This document shows positions 1-9,386 of a DNA stretch of 37,908 nt, in pieces (position 1 is the stretch's first letter; every line of letters begins with the position of its first letter). A program made the translations under genes and the position numbers. The notes below the pieces were generated by a model. That model ran no database searches, was not told the DNA's origin, and worked only from the letters and a program-made list of their open reading frames with translations. The stretch is taken from assembly GCF_002154695.1 (NCBI RefSeq), contig NZ_MTAV01000199.1, forward strand, positions 1 to 37,908, written 5' to 3'. The stretch comes from Nostoc sp. T09 (GTDB lineage Bacteria; Cyanobacteriota; Cyanobacteriia; Cyanobacteriales; Nostocaceae).

Positions 1-79
1 TGCTTGCGCTGTTTCAGGTATTTAACGTTTAATAAACCTCCTTAACCCGAACTGACGTTATTTATTAAAATTATTTGCA

Positions 80-114
80 CGCAAAGACGCTAAGAATAAC
101 TTTGCGTCTTTGCG
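80..114 (-). terminator. Rho-independent-type hairpin after the DUF697 GTPase gene
   Basis: A perfect 11-bp inverted repeat (80-90 with 104-114, 13-nt loop) begins 6 bp beyond the stop codon of the minus-strand GTPase gene. Read on the minus strand it is followed by an A/T-rich stretch. The CGCAAAGACGC arm is a motif I have often seen in Nostoc spacers, so this may be a dispersed repeat serving as a terminator. Confidence 0.6.
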
Positions 115-119
115 CGAAA

Positions 120-1565
120 TTATCCTACAGCCTTTTCAACAACAACTTCTGGTAACAAACGCTTTACACCTTGCTTAACAAAACCTTGCAGAGAAGCCAT
201 CTGCTGATTTTGTTGAAACACATTTTGTAAAGTTTGCCGCAACTTTTCCAAATTTAAGGCATTTCCAGAATCTATAGCTATTTCCTGCTGTTGGAAATAC
301 TCTACTAAACTTAACCCAGCTACTCTGGTGAGATAAGCTGCACTTACTCCCTGTACCACGCCACCAGCAACAAAGGTGACGGCGTTACTTTTGAGAACGG
401 TACTAACAGCTTTTGTAGAAAGTTCTACTAAACCCAGTTTCAGCATTAAACTTCCCATTGTTCCAGCTAGGGTTTGCGCCTGTTCCAAGGAAAATTTCTG
501 CTGATAGATATTACCTAAATCCATTACCATTTGGGCATTTATAGCCGCAGTTGCTAAAACATCAAGTGCTGGGACTGGGTTAGCAAAGGCCGCCGCCGCC
601 GCAATCCACTGATACTGTTCTATAGCTGGGGTAGCGCGATCGCGTCTGATGTCATTTAACCAGTTTTTCGCCTCAGCTTTCAGCAACTTAGCTTTTCTGA
701 TCGTTGTTGCCCACACTAACTTCTGTGATTGCTGGGCTAAAATTTCACTCAGTTGCTGTTTCAAAGGCTGGATATCTGGTGCTGGTTGTTCCAACCATTC
801 TTGTACAGTACCGTCAGCCTCGTGTTTCCGTACTTTGATGGGAATGGGAGACGCGGATGTTGCAACTAAATTTTCCTGCATCCGTTGTTTCAATGACAGC
901 AAGATGCTAGCGCGTTCATCAGGTAAATACTGGTCTTGTTTGTTGAAAACCAGTATATTAGGCTGATTCGCGGCTTTTAGCTGCTGTAAAGTTTGAAATT
1001 CTGAATCTGTCAAATCCCCGTTGGTGAGGAACAAGACGAAATCAGATTTTTGTACTTCTACCAAAACATCTATATCTAACTTGTCACCAGCTTTGATAAA
1101 TAAAGGCGCTGTCTCGTGGAAGCTGATTTTTTGCTGTACTTCTTCCTGCCAGCTAGACTTTAAAACTTCAATCAAAGTGGTTTTACCTACTGATTTGCCA
1201 CCAGTAACAGCTAGTTTAATTTCTTGCCTATCTATTTCTAAAAGTAATTGGGTAACTTGTTCTCGTAAATTCCCTAGGGCTGTATGATTTTCTGCTTCTT
1301 GTGCCAGTTGGTTAATTACAGCTTCAGCTTTGGCGATCGCACTTTCCACATCTGCCCGCTCTACAAGCATAGTATCTGGCTGCTTTAGACTAGCTTTCGA
1401 GCGTTTTTTCTGGAATAACCACAATCCACCACCTACTGCCAAGGCACTCAATAAACCAAACTCACTGACTTGCACTATGGATTCGTGCCAACTGTCTAAC
1501 ATCCACAGAGAAAAGGATAGCCCCAATCCTCCCACTAAAATTGGTCGTTGCAACTTCACAACCAT
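120..1565 (-). CDS. Membrane-anchored GTPase-like protein with C-terminal DUF697 domain
   Basis: Predicted Era/YcjF-like P-loop GTPase of 481 residues; cellular role unknown. Two hydrophobic N-terminal segments (about residues 6-25 and 36-52) suggest membrane anchoring. The G1 loop GGKSVGKT lies near residues 122-129 and a G4 motif NKQD near 208-211. The C-terminal third has the Ala-rich amphipathic helices of DUF697 (WIAAAAAFANPVPALDV). I chose the ATG at 1565 because GGAG lies five bases upstream; an in-frame TTG at 1610 would start inside the terminator hairpin of the neighbouring tRNA. It is a single gene on the minus strand, read in the same direction as the tRNA and after its terminator. 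Such proteins in cyanobacteria are usually left as hypothetical GTP-binding proteins, and I cannot assign a substrate. Confidence 0.85.
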   Translation of the reverse strand: MVVKLQRPILVGGLGLSFSLWMLDSWHESIVQVSEFGLLSALAVGGGLWLFQKKRSKASLKQPDTMLVERADVESAIAKAEAVINQLAQEAENHTALGNLREQVTQLLLEIDRQEIKLAVTGGKSVGKTTLIEVLKSSWQEEVQQKISFHETAPLFIKAGDKLDIDVLVEVQKSDFVLFLTNGDLTDSEFQTLQQLKAANQPNILVFNKQDQYLPDERASILLSLKQRMQENLVATSASPIPIKVRKHEADGTVQEWLEQPAPDIQPLKQQLSEILAQQSQKLVWATTIRKAKLLKAEAKNWLNDIRRDRATPAIEQYQWIAAAAAFANPVPALDVLATAAINAQMVMDLGNIYQQKFSLEQAQTLAGTMGSLMLKLGLVELSTKAVSTVLKSNAVTFVAGGVVQGVSAAYLTRVAGLSLVEYFQQQEIAIDSGNALNLEKLRQTLQNVFQQNQQMASLQGFVKQGVKRLLPEVVVEKAVG

Positions 1566-1603
1566 TACTCTCCGCGCTTTTTTGACGGCTTCTACTCCAG
1601 AAT

Positions 1604-1647
1604 AAAACAAATCCCTGCAACCTTTACAGATTGCAGGGATTTGTTTT
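1604..1647 (-). terminator. Strong terminator hairpin of the initiator tRNA gene
   Basis: A perfect 17-bp inverted repeat (1604-1620 with 1631-1647, 10-nt loop) starts 11 bp after the 3' CCA of the tRNA. Read on the minus strand the stem ends in TTTGTTTT followed by ATT, a classic intrinsic terminator. It also separates the tRNA from the GTPase gene that starts at 1565. Confidence 0.85.
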
Positions 1648-1657
1648 AACTTCTAGT

Positions 1658-1734
<77 letters not shown>

Positions 1735-1782
1735 TCGCTTCTTCACTTTTACAGTATAACAGCAAAGTCCAAAATTTTGCAA

Positions 1783-2736
1783 CTACAAAAGCGATAATTC
1801 TCCAATTACTTCTAAACGCTTGTATTTTCCCAAAATCATAAACTTTTCAGCTAGGCTTTCTGCCACGCTGGGAGTAATCCAGCCCATCTGCTGAAGTAAG
1901 TGAATAGCAACTGCGTATTTTGCTCGCTTTGCCCCATCTATGACTTTAATTGCCAAACCCATGCCTTCCCCAAGTCTGCCAATGCACTGCACCCCTTCTG
2001 CACCAGCTTTACTAACTAATTCCCCTGGGGTTAAGCGCATCAGTTCCGTATCAAATTCCCCATCTCCAGCTACCATTGTGGGGTGATGAGTCATAGCACG
2101 GACAATGCGTTCCATATCCAAAGTCTTACCAGAGGCTAGCAAAGCATATAGAGAAGCCATCTGACCAATTTGCATCAGATAAGTTGGTGCGCCACAGTCG
2201 TCATGAACGCCGATAAATTCTTCAGATGGCATTCGCAGCAACTCTGCTACCTTGCTGAGAATTAACTGTTGCACTGGGTGTTTGCGTTCTAAGTAGTTAG
2301 TCAAAGGCCAGTGGCGTTGCTGACAAACGGCTAACATTCCTGCATGTTTACCAGAGCAATTGTATTCTAGAGGACTCCGTTTCCCTTCAGGAATTGGGCA
2401 TTGGAGCGTGCTTGGATCAAGATCAGCCCGCCACAGGATATTAAATACCTGTCTTACCTGCTCTATGCTGGCTTTATGGGAACTAGTAATGATTGCTAAA
2501 TCCCGATCGCTGAGGTCGTAACGTTCTAGCGTACCTGTGGATGTGACTGCGAGAGCCTGAAATGGTTTAAGTGCTGAACGGACAAATGCAGCAGTTTCAG
2601 CATTACCGGCAACGGATAAAACCCGCCCCCGTTCGTCGCAGACAACAGCTTGGACTATATGCCTCGATTCAATAATGCCTTCCCGTAGCAACCTGACTTC
2701 CAAGGCTGCGGCTTGAGTTCGTTTTCCCATTGTCAT
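1783..2736 (-). CDS. L-asparaginase, Asparaginase_II (class 3, Rhizobium etli AnsA-like) family
   Basis: Cytoplasmic enzyme expected to hydrolyse L-asparagine to aspartate and ammonia; 317 residues, no signal peptide. The sequence shows the features known from the R. etli class 3 enzyme: an S-x-x-K pair (S54-A-L-K57), a second Ser-rich site SSHK (85-88), the NCSGKH segment with C127 and K130, and HDDCGAPT with C181. The two cysteines and K130 match the zinc site of that family, and K264 is probably the second catalytic lysine. It is unrelated to the E. coli AnsA/AnsB and plant-type asparaginases. The start is one of two in-frame ATGs six bases apart (2736 or 2730). It is a single gene, with a repeat-rich spacer after it. 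Confidence 0.9.
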   Translation of the reverse strand: MTMGKRTQAAALEVRLLREGIIESRHIVQAVVCDERGRVLSVAGNAETAAFVRSALKPFQALAVTSTGTLERYDLSDRDLAIITSSHKASIEQVRQVFNILWRADLDPSTLQCPIPEGKRSPLEYNCSGKHAGMLAVCQQRHWPLTNYLERKHPVQQLILSKVAELLRMPSEEFIGVHDDCGAPTYLMQIGQMASLYALLASGKTLDMERIVRAMTHHPTMVAGDGEFDTELMRLTPGELVSKAGAEGVQCIGRLGEGMGLAIKVIDGAKRAKYAVAIHLLQQMGWITPSVAESLAEKFMILGKYKRLEVIGELSLL

Positions 2737-2775
2737 GGGTTAAAATCTATCACTTTTTTACTATTTTTTTATTAT

Positions 2776-2852
2776 TTGTTTGTCATTAGTTATTTGTCCT
2801 TTGTCATTTGTCTAAGACTGATGACCAATGACGAATGACCAATGACCAATGA
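2776..2852. repeat. Heptamer-type repeat cluster (TCATTTG / CCAATGA), inverted arrangement
   Basis: About 77 bp of degenerate 7-nt units: TCATTAG/TCATTTG units on the left and their complement (AATGACC units) on the right, so the cluster can pair with itself. It fills the gap between the asparaginase and CGLD27 genes. The same unit family recurs at six other places in the window. Confidence 0.8.
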
Positions 2853-2856
2853 ATAT

Positions 2857-3357
2857 TTACAACAAATGCCAAACTATACTACCAGCAAGAAACAATCCTG
2901 CCAAGCCAGCAAAGGTCAGTTGCAAGCGCCGGAGAATAGGTTTGATTTCATATGTGGCAATTAAGCGATCGCGGTTTAGGACTTCCTCTGGTTTTGTCCA
3001 AGTTTGACCGTCATACCAACCAGACTCTTCATAAAATACTGTTGGGCTGAACAGGCGATCGCTCACATAGAACCAGCCCAAGTACAATCGTACTAGTAGA
3101 AGTACTACTCCAATACTCGCGCTTGCTGCGCCACAAAGAATAAATTGGGCAATGTGCTTATGTGGTGGAAAACTGGCTGCTGCTACTGGACCAGCCACCA
3201 CCCACGATAAGCTCCAAATCCACAGCATTTTCGTGATATGCTCGCGCCAAGTTAGAGCACAATCACGAAATAGCCAAGATGTTTTTAATTCTTCGTACTC
3301 ATTGAGTGGTTGTTGTTCAGTCGGAACTGGGCAATTGAAAACCGAGGATTTGATCAT
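2857..3357 (-). CDS. CGLD27-like (DUF1230) membrane protein
   Basis: Small integral membrane protein of 166 residues, a family conserved in cyanobacteria, green plants and diatoms (CGLD27, DUF1230); biochemical function unknown. Seen here: NCPVPTEQQPLNEYEEL near the N terminus, about three hydrophobic segments (roughly 45-62, 70-90, 148-165), and the family's YVSDRLFSPTVFYEESGWYDG stretch, which precedes W-x-K-P-x-E. Its ATG overlaps the rsfS stop codon (ATGA, 3354-3357), so translation is coupled and the two form one transcription unit. The stop lies next to the heptamer repeat cluster. Confidence 0.88.
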   Translation of the reverse strand: MIKSSVFNCPVPTEQQPLNEYEELKTSWLFRDCALTWREHITKMLWIWSLSWVVAGPVAAASFPPHKHIAQFILCGAASASIGVVLLLVRLYLGWFYVSDRLFSPTVFYEESGWYDGQTWTKPEEVLNRDRLIATYEIKPILRRLQLTFAGLAGLFLAGSIVWHLL

Positions 3358-3815
3358 TTTGGCTTACCCTCACGGTCATCGGATGTTGGAAGTTCTAGAC
3401 GTTCTGCATGAGACCAGAACGCTTCTAAATTATAAAACTCCCGCTCCTTGGGCATCATGATGTGGACAATCACTTCGCCGTAGTCTTGTAACACCCAACT
3501 ACCTTCTGCTTTACCTGCTGTCCGCAAGGGATGTCGTTGCAGTTCAGTTCCTACTTTTTCTTCAATTGCTTCTGCGATCGCCCTTACTTGTACCCTAGAA
3601 TAGCCAGTCATCATCACAAAGTAATCTGCTAGGTAAGATACATCTGCCACTCTGAGCAATAAAATCTCTCCTGCTTTGCGGTCTGATGCTGCCTCGGCAA
3701 CAGTTATCGCTAATTTTCTACTCGCTTCTTCGGTGTGGGGTTGTGGGCTTGTGGCCGCACTCTTTTTCATCGATACAGATTGTATTGGGAAATCTCCTTG
3801 GAAATAATCAGACAT
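3354..3815 (-). CDS. rsfS: Ribosomal silencing factor RsfS (Iojap/YbeB family)
   Basis: Expected to bind ribosomal protein uL14 and block subunit joining in starvation, lowering translation. The 153-residue protein has a variable N-terminal extension of about 33 residues, then the RsfS domain: AITVAEAASDRKAGEILLL, the YLADYFVMMTGYSRVQVRAIA stretch, and GSWVLQDYGEVIVHIMM ahead of REFYNLEAFW. These are the hallmark segments of the family. It is the first gene of a two-gene unit with the CGLD27-like gene (4-bp overlap). About 1 kb of spacer lies upstream and must contain its promoter. Confidence 0.93.
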   Translation of the reverse strand: MSDYFQGDFPIQSVSMKKSAATSPQPHTEEASRKLAITVAEAASDRKAGEILLLRVADVSYLADYFVMMTGYSRVQVRAIAEAIEEKVGTELQRHPLRTAGKAEGSWVLQDYGEVIVHIMMPKEREFYNLEAFWSHAERLELPTSDDREGKPK

Positions 3816-4809
3816 TAAACCTCAGGTGCTTTATGCCTTTCGTTACATTTTTTCACAATTCCTAACAACCAATTAAGTTGTAGCTGTTTAAACTGTTTTT
3901 TTGCATACTAACAAAAAAAACGTCTGTTTGGATTTGGAACTCAGCAATCAAGCAGACCCAGCTAAATTAGCTCATTGGGTTAGAAACTTTGATAACAGCC
4001 AAGCAGAGTAGTAAAAGTATATGGGCTAAATGTCTTGCTTGACTCCTGCTTAGACCAAAGATGGTTTGTTGCTAATCAAGCTTACTCTGCAAGCAAAAAC
4101 TAATTATCGGTGGATATGGTACGCAAATCAATCAAGTAACAAGTTTCTAGCAGCAACTATTAGCTATGAATAATTACAAATTTACAATACATCTTAAGAA
4201 ATATTTTCCAGTGAACCCAAAGCTGTATATTTTATCATCCAAAGGTATTATTTTTATTATTAAAATGCTGTCTGAGAATTAGGTTTGATATTTGAAAAAA
4301 GTCCTTACACTTAAAGCTTAAGGTAGGTGGCCAATGCCCAACGCCACTTACTACCCTGCGGGAAGTTGCCCTTTGGCGTCTACATGCTGGGGAACCCTTT
4401 CGGCAGTTCCTTCAAGTTGGCAAAGCCCTTCGGGTGACGCTCCTGCGTCGCTACCGCTGCGCTAACGCAACCGACGGAAAGCGGAGCTACAGCGTTGGAC
4501 GGGTTCCCCGGCTTGAAGCAAGTGGCATCCAAGACTGCGGCTGCCTCGCCGTGTCTCCCGTTCTCCGCTTCCCCGCAACTTTTTGAGGCTAAGAATTATG
4601 CAACTTAAAGGCGCATTAGCTTACTAGTTTTATATTTAGGTCTTATCTGCAAATAAATACAAAGCATAGCTAACTCATACCTGGCCTATCTTGGGTATAG
4701 TTAATAGTAAGTTATAGTAATTTATTCAAATTGCTTGCTAAAACTTATACATAGGGAAATAGCCCTGCCTGCTAATGCTTAGACAGGAACTGAGACTCGC
4801 AATGCTATA
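3816..4809. other. Long spacer (994 bp) with no supported gene
   Basis: Between the start of rsfS and the end of the glycosyltransferase gene, both on the minus strand. I see no protein-coding homology on either strand. It is A+T-rich except for the G+C-rich repeat island at about 4325-4585. The promoter of rsfS should lie just above 3815; I could not fix its boxes. Confidence 0.6.
4325..4585. repeat. G+C-rich repeat island with several inverted repeats
   Basis: About 260 bp of sharply higher G+C than the flanks. It holds nested inverted repeats, for example GGGGAACCC (4389-4397) against GGGTTCCCC (4501-4509) and the local palindrome GACGC-TCCT-GCGTC around 4436-4449. No reading frame resembles a known protein. 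It resembles the non-coding G+C-rich interspersed repeats common in Nostoc spacers; similar DNA is seen at 10340-10415 and 13545-13735. Confidence 0.6.
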
Positions 4810-6081
4810 TTAAACTTCCTGTTTCGAGATAGTTGCGGATTTAATTACTTGAGCATCCTCCGTTAAGGAGTAACACAAGTTTTCGTACTGATTTAAAGCT
4901 TGCTCAAATGCATATTGTTCAACAGCATATTGGCGACTTTTATAACCTAGATTTTTGACTTTTTCCGGATTTTGGTACAAGTCTAGAATCGCATTTGCTA
5001 AAGTCTGGGGATCTTCGGGAGGAACAACAAATCCGCCACCACTTTGTCTAATAGCTCCTGCTGCCGTACCATTGTCAGGAACAGATGCAATCAATGCTCG
5101 CCCACTGGCAAGTAGTACTTGTATTTTTGAGGGCATATTGAAGGATACAACATTTTTCTTTTGCACAACTAAACCAACATCCGCAGCTGCTAACATCTGT
5201 GGCAAATGTTCTCGGGGTTGAAATGGTAGCAACAAAACATTATCTGCACCGTAATTAAGACACTCCTGTTGCAATCTCTGCAAACCTTTAGCCTCACCAG
5301 CGATCGCAAAAACAATGTCTGGAATATGGCGTAACATAGCAGCAGCTTTAATGACTGTTTCTAACCCTTGCGTTAAAGCAATATTTCCTGAGTATAAAAC
5401 TACAAATTTATCTTTGAGATTGTGTATTTCACGAAATTGGTTATCTTCTTTAGGCAAAGGGCGAATAAAATTCACATCAACCCAGTTAGGAATTTGCACA
5501 ATTTTGTGAGATGGTACACCTTTTCTTAGCAAATTCTCTACAAATCCATCAGCAATAACACTAATTGTAGTAGCACTTTGATAAGCAAACTTCTCTAATT
5601 TAGTAAAGAGCTTGATGAGAAATTTATTTTTCAATAACCCTACATGAATAGCTGCTTCCGGTAAAATATCTTGAAGGTTTAAAATCACAGGACAGTTACG
5701 CAACCATCCTAAAAGGGCAGCCGGGACGCAAACAGGTAGAGATGGTGATGTTGAAATAATCACATCTGGTCGCCAGCCTATGATTGCAGGCAAAAAACTG
5801 GTGACTACGAAACTAGCATCTAACAATATCCGATCAAGCAGGTTTGGTTGTGGGCGAATCCAAACATAACTGCGTTGAATTTGAACTCCATTTTTGTATT
5901 CGGTGAGATATAGCTTGCCCCGATAGCTTTGGTAAATTTGACGTTCAGGATAGTTCGGCATAGCCGTGACTACACGCACCTGATGTCCTCGCTTAACCAG
6001 TCCCTCTGCTAATTCCGTCATCAGCGGGGCAATACCAATTGGCTCTGGATAGTAGTTGTAGGAGTAAATCAAAATCTGCAT
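4810..6081 (-). CDS. Glycosyltransferase family 4 (WcaI-like)
   Basis: Retaining GT-B glycosyltransferase of 423 residues, expected to add a sugar to a lipid-linked saccharide in surface polysaccharide synthesis. The N-terminal half has the WcaI-type opening YSYNYYPEPIGIAPLMTELA, then VVTAMPNYPE and PDVIISTSPSLPV. The C-terminal Rossmann half starts near KFVVLYSGNIALTQGLE, continues with VFAIAGEAKGLQ, and has the nucleotide-sugar region FNMPSKIQVLLASGRALIAS. There is no strong Shine-Dalgarno sequence before the ATG. It stands alone on the minus strand with about 730 bp of empty DNA upstream, so it is not in a recognisable polysaccharide operon. Donor and acceptor cannot be predicted. Confidence 0.88.
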   Translation of the reverse strand: MQILIYSYNYYPEPIGIAPLMTELAEGLVKRGHQVRVVTAMPNYPERQIYQSYRGKLYLTEYKNGVQIQRSYVWIRPQPNLLDRILLDASFVVTSFLPAIIGWRPDVIISTSPSLPVCVPAALLGWLRNCPVILNLQDILPEAAIHVGLLKNKFLIKLFTKLEKFAYQSATTISVIADGFVENLLRKGVPSHKIVQIPNWVDVNFIRPLPKEDNQFREIHNLKDKFVVLYSGNIALTQGLETVIKAAAMLRHIPDIVFAIAGEAKGLQRLQQECLNYGADNVLLLPFQPREHLPQMLAAADVGLVVQKKNVVSFNMPSKIQVLLASGRALIASVPDNGTAAGAIRQSGGGFVVPPEDPQTLANAILDLYQNPEKVKNLGYKSRQYAVEQYAFEQALNQYENLCYSLTEDAQVIKSATISKQEV

Positions 6082-6815
6082 AACAAATTAGTCAGATTAT
6101 CTGGCTTTTATTCAAAAACAATATTTTTCCCAAGTTTTTTGACGTTCTGAAGCACCCTTAATTAATTCTCACTGTAGACTCTTTTTATGTCAGTAACTTT
6201 TCATTAAAGATTGAGTAAAACTTGACTATGTATGCGTAGATGATACTTAATTTGGTTTTTACTAAGAGATTCATTTCTGTTTACTCTACAGAGTAATATC
6301 ACTTAAGTATAATCTCTCTTATTCTTGGTTAAGAATACTTTAAATAAGAATCAAATTAACTTTATAGAAAGTTCCAAAAAGTATACTGGCTAGGAACTTT
6401 TAGTTATAGTACGCTCAAAATTGCAGCTGGCGGATAAGAGGTAAGTATATAGCAATTATACGCCTAAGATCATGCAAAATACTACATAATATACACTGTA
6501 TATATTAGGTGAATATATGTTGAAAACTTAGATGCACTATTAAAATTTTATTAAGGCAAATTTTTTATAATAGCTTGCTAAATTGAAGAACATCCTAAAA
6601 GAGTGAGTTGAAAGTTTAAATGCTAGAAAACTCACTAATAATTCTAGATCTCAGTAATATAAACTTAACTGTGTAGAACTCTATAGCTATTTATTTGAAT
6701 ATTGTCAAATTGTATAGACTATCAATATACCGTCTAGAAAGTGAATAAATATAAATTTCTCGTGCTGAATTGTTAATGATTTACTTAGCTAATCTCCATT
6801 AAGGCGCAGATTTTA
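6082..6815. other. A+T-rich spacer (734 bp) with no supported gene
   Basis: No open frame with homology on either strand. Small dyads are present: AAAGTTCC (6368-6375) against GGAACTTT (6393-6400), TATTCTT-ggtt-AAGAATA near 6320-6340, and TTACTCT-ac-AGAGTAA near 6280-6296. Any of these could belong to the leader of the glycosyltransferase gene, but nothing shows function. Confidence 0.5.
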
Positions 6816-7292
6816 TTAGATTAATTTTTTAATAGATTGACCACATATAGTACTTACAGCTTGCAAAAACTTCCTGAGGGCTGGCATGATATTTTCTTGC
6901 TGCCATACTACAGAAGTTTCTACTAATGGTGTTTGTTCGTCTAACAAGCAATAAACCACCCCGCCCCTTTGAAGATTTTGCAAAGAGGATGGTACGATCG
7001 CAATTCCCATTCCCGCTGATACCAACCCAATAATTGTCTGCATCTGGTTAGCTTGTTGAGTGACATTAGGGCTGAAATTTGCTCGCAGGCAAACACTGAG
7101 AATTTGGTCATAAAGTCCTAGCCCCAAATGGCGCGGGAACATGATAAAAAACTCATCAGCTAGCGATCGCACTGCTACTGATTCTTGTTGAGCTAGGGGA
7201 TGAGTCTCCAGCAAAGCCACAATTAAGGCTTCTTGCTGAATGCACTCTTGAGAGAGAGATTTGTCTTCTAAAGGTGGATGAGCAGCGTTAAT
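6816..7292 (-). pseudogene. 5'-truncated LysR-family regulator remnant
   Basis: The minus strand encodes only the second half of a LysR effector-binding domain. From about 7292 the frame reads NAAHPPLEDKSLSQE, then VALLETHPLAQQ, DEFFIMFPRHLGLGLYDQI, QTIIGLVSAGMGIAIVPSS and NLQRGGVVYCLL. Full-length relatives have about 300 residues with an N-terminal winged helix-turn-helix. Here the DNA-binding domain and the first half of the effector domain are missing, and a stop codon closes the frame at 7320-7322. A GTG at 7220 could begin a 134-residue fragment, but homology continues upstream of it without a break, so this is a decayed gene. It lies directly downstream of the amino-acid transporter cluster on the same strand. 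Confidence 0.8.
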
Positions 7293-7380
7293 ACTATAGC
7301 TATATCTATAAAAATAGCGTTATAATCAAAATTAATTAAACTGAATTTAGCTATTAATTTTCTAAGAAGTAGACAGTTTT

Positions 7381-8121
7381 TTAGAGAATTTGCGATAAAA
7401 ACTTGCGGGTTCGTTCTTCTTGGGGTTGATTGAAAAAAGAGTTTGGCGTCCCTGACTCAACGAGAGAACCGCTATCCATCAGAATTACTCTGTCAGCAAC
7501 TTCACGGGCAAATCCCACCTCATGGGTCACAACTACCATTGTCATACCATCGCGGGCAAGACCTCGCATGACATCCAAAACTTCTCTAACCATCTCCGGA
7601 TCTAAAGCTGAGGTGGGTTCATCAAAAAGCATAATTTTAGGTTGCATCGCTAAAGCACGAGCGATCGCCACCCGTTGTTGCTGTCCTCCAGATAACTGTC
7701 CCGGATATTTGTGTGCTTGTTCTAAAATTCCTACTCTTTCTAACAATTGCATTGCTGATTCTTTAGCTTTATCCTTCTTCCATCGACGCACCCAAATTGG
7801 TGCCAAAGTAATATTTTGCAGTACTGTGAGATGGGGAAATAAATTAAACTGTTGAAATACCATACCCACTTCTTTGCGAATTGCGTCAATATTTCGCAAA
7901 TCATTGCTCAGGGTAATACCGTCTATAACAATTCTGCCTTTTTGATATTCTTCTAAAGCATTAAATGTACGGATGAAGGTTGATTTTCCCGAACCAGAGG
8001 GACCCATCAATACCACTACTTCGCCACGATTTACTGTCAGGCTCACACCTTGGAGAGCGTGGAATTTACCATACCATTTATGAACATCCTCAGCAACAAT
8101 TATCGGAGTTTGTTCTGACAT
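7381..8121 (-). CDS. bgtA: Amino-acid ABC transporter ATPase (BgtA/GlnQ-like)
   Basis: Cytoplasmic ATPase of a polar amino acid importer; 246 residues, the usual length. Walker [10 protein letters not shown] at 40-48, Q-loop [13 protein letters not shown], signature [15 protein letters not shown], Walker [14 protein letters not shown] and switch histidine in [10 protein letters not shown] are all intact. It is the last gene of the minus-strand cluster, 79 bp after the second permease. The order binding protein-permease-permease-ATPase matches natF-natG-natH-bgtA of Anabaena, where BgtA powers the N-II system for acidic and neutral polar amino acids and also serves a basic amino acid system. 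The symbol rests on that synteny; GlnQ family membership is certain. Confidence 0.9.
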   Translation of the reverse strand: MSEQTPIIVAEDVHKWYGKFHALQGVSLTVNRGEVVVLMGPSGSGKSTFIRTFNALEEYQKGRIVIDGITLSNDLRNIDAIRKEVGMVFQQFNLFPHLTVLQNITLAPIWVRRWKKDKAKESAMQLLERVGILEQAHKYPGQLSGGQQQRVAIARALAMQPKIMLFDEPTSALDPEMVREVLDVMRGLARDGMTMVVVTHEVGFAREVADRVILMDSGSLVESGTPNSFFNQPQEERTRKFLSQIL

Positions 8122-8200
8122 GAGATTTCACCTTTTCAACTTTTGTTGTTTGTGCTTCTGTCTGAGGCTAATTCATACTTTTATGATCGAGTTTTAAATT

Positions 8201-9352
8201 TTAATTACTTAACTGTCTTTCTAACCGCCGCGAAGCCAAGGACATTGAATAACAAAATAGCCAGTAAATCAATCCAATAAATAAATAAACTTCTGCATAA
8301 CGTCCAATAAATTGCGGTTGGGCCAAAATAGAACGAGCAATTCCGGTAAGTTCGACTAATCCTACCAAAGATAGAAGTGATGTATCTTTAAATAAGCCAA
8401 TAAACTGGCCTACAATTGCCGGAACTACAGCCCGTAAAGCTTGTGGTAGGACAATTAATATAACAACGAATAGAGAATTAAATCCTAGCGCTTTAGCAGC
8501 TTCAATTTGTCCACGTGAAATAGCCTGGAGTCCGCCACGTACATTTTCTGCCATGTAAGCAGCACTAAATAAAACAAGTCCTGTAATTGCTCGCACTACC
8601 CGATCTAAACGTACCTCAACTGGTAAAAATAATGGCAGCATGACCTGTGCAAGGAACAAAATTCCAATCAGGGGAAGTCCTCTGATGATTTCAATGTAGA
8701 GGATACAAAACCAACGTATTATTGGTAAGTTGCTAGTGCGCCCTAAAGCTAGTAAAACTCCAATTGGAAAGGACATAACAATACTAACTGCTGCCATCAA
8801 CAGTGTAAGTAGCAAACCATTCCACAAATTTGTAGATACAGGTTGTAAGCCAAAACCACCGCCAATTAACCATAGAATTACAGGGAAAGATAAAAGCCAT
8901 ACTATAGAAAGCCAGGGAGAAATTACTTTAGAGAATCCTCTACCAATCCAAAATCCTACAGATAAAAAAACAGCAACTAAAAGTAACCAGAGACGGGATA
9001 GAAAATTTAATGGTAAAACAACTAACAGAAGCCCAATAATTAAAGTAGGCAGAACAACTGCACGCTTTGTTAAATGTTGTCTGCTAGAAAATGCACCCCA
9101 AGTTACAGCAGCTAAACTAGAAGCGATCGCCAGCACAATCCAAACTCTCCAATATAAGGATTGGGGAAATCTTCCTACTAAGAATAAACGTAAGTTAACT
9201 TGAATTACTGCCCATTGTGCTTGGGTAGTTGTCCAAATTAAAATTCCTCTGGCTACCCATAACAGAAATACTAAGCAGACAATAGTAAGCAAGCTGTTGT
9301 ACCAAGTACTGAACAGATTTTTGCGCAGCCACAATAATTGAGGATTGGTCAT
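8201..9352 (-). CDS. natH: Amino-acid ABC transporter permease (NatH-like)
   Basis: Inner-membrane permease of the His/Glu/Gln/Arg/opine class, 383 residues. The N-terminal half has several hydrophobic segments that lengthen it beyond a simple five-helix permease. The C-terminal half carries the transport domain, from about NLWNGLLLTLLMAAVSIV, with the EAA-type loop GGLQAISRGQIEAAKALGF and VVPAIVGQFIGLFKDTSLLS. It pairs with the other permease to form the pore. The start codon and residues 2-3 (MTN) are encoded by the heptamer repeat at about 9343-9370, which also fills the 34-bp gap to the upstream permease gene. The symbol is from cluster order. Confidence 0.87.
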   Translation of the reverse strand: MTNPQLLWLRKNLFSTWYNSLLTIVCLVFLLWVARGILIWTTTQAQWAVIQVNLRLFLVGRFPQSLYWRVWIVLAIASSLAAVTWGAFSSRQHLTKRAVVLPTLIIGLLLVVLPLNFLSRLWLLLVAVFLSVGFWIGRGFSKVISPWLSIVWLLSFPVILWLIGGGFGLQPVSTNLWNGLLLTLLMAAVSIVMSFPIGVLLALGRTSNLPIIRWFCILYIEIIRGLPLIGILFLAQVMLPLFLPVEVRLDRVVRAITGLVLFSAAYMAENVRGGLQAISRGQIEAAKALGFNSLFVVILIVLPQALRAVVPAIVGQFIGLFKDTSLLSLVGLVELTGIARSILAQPQFIGRYAEVYLFIGLIYWLFCYSMSLASRRLERQLSN

Positions 9353-9375
9353 TGGTCATTTGTTATTTGTTACTC
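9343..9375. repeat. Heptamer repeats spanning the natG-natH junction
   Basis: Tandem TTGGTCA/TTTGTTA units run from inside the first codons of natH into the spacer after natG. The start ATG of natH lies in the complement AATGACCAAT. Same repeat family as the other clusters in the window. Confidence 0.75.
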
Positions 9376-9386
9376 TTGTTTTATAT

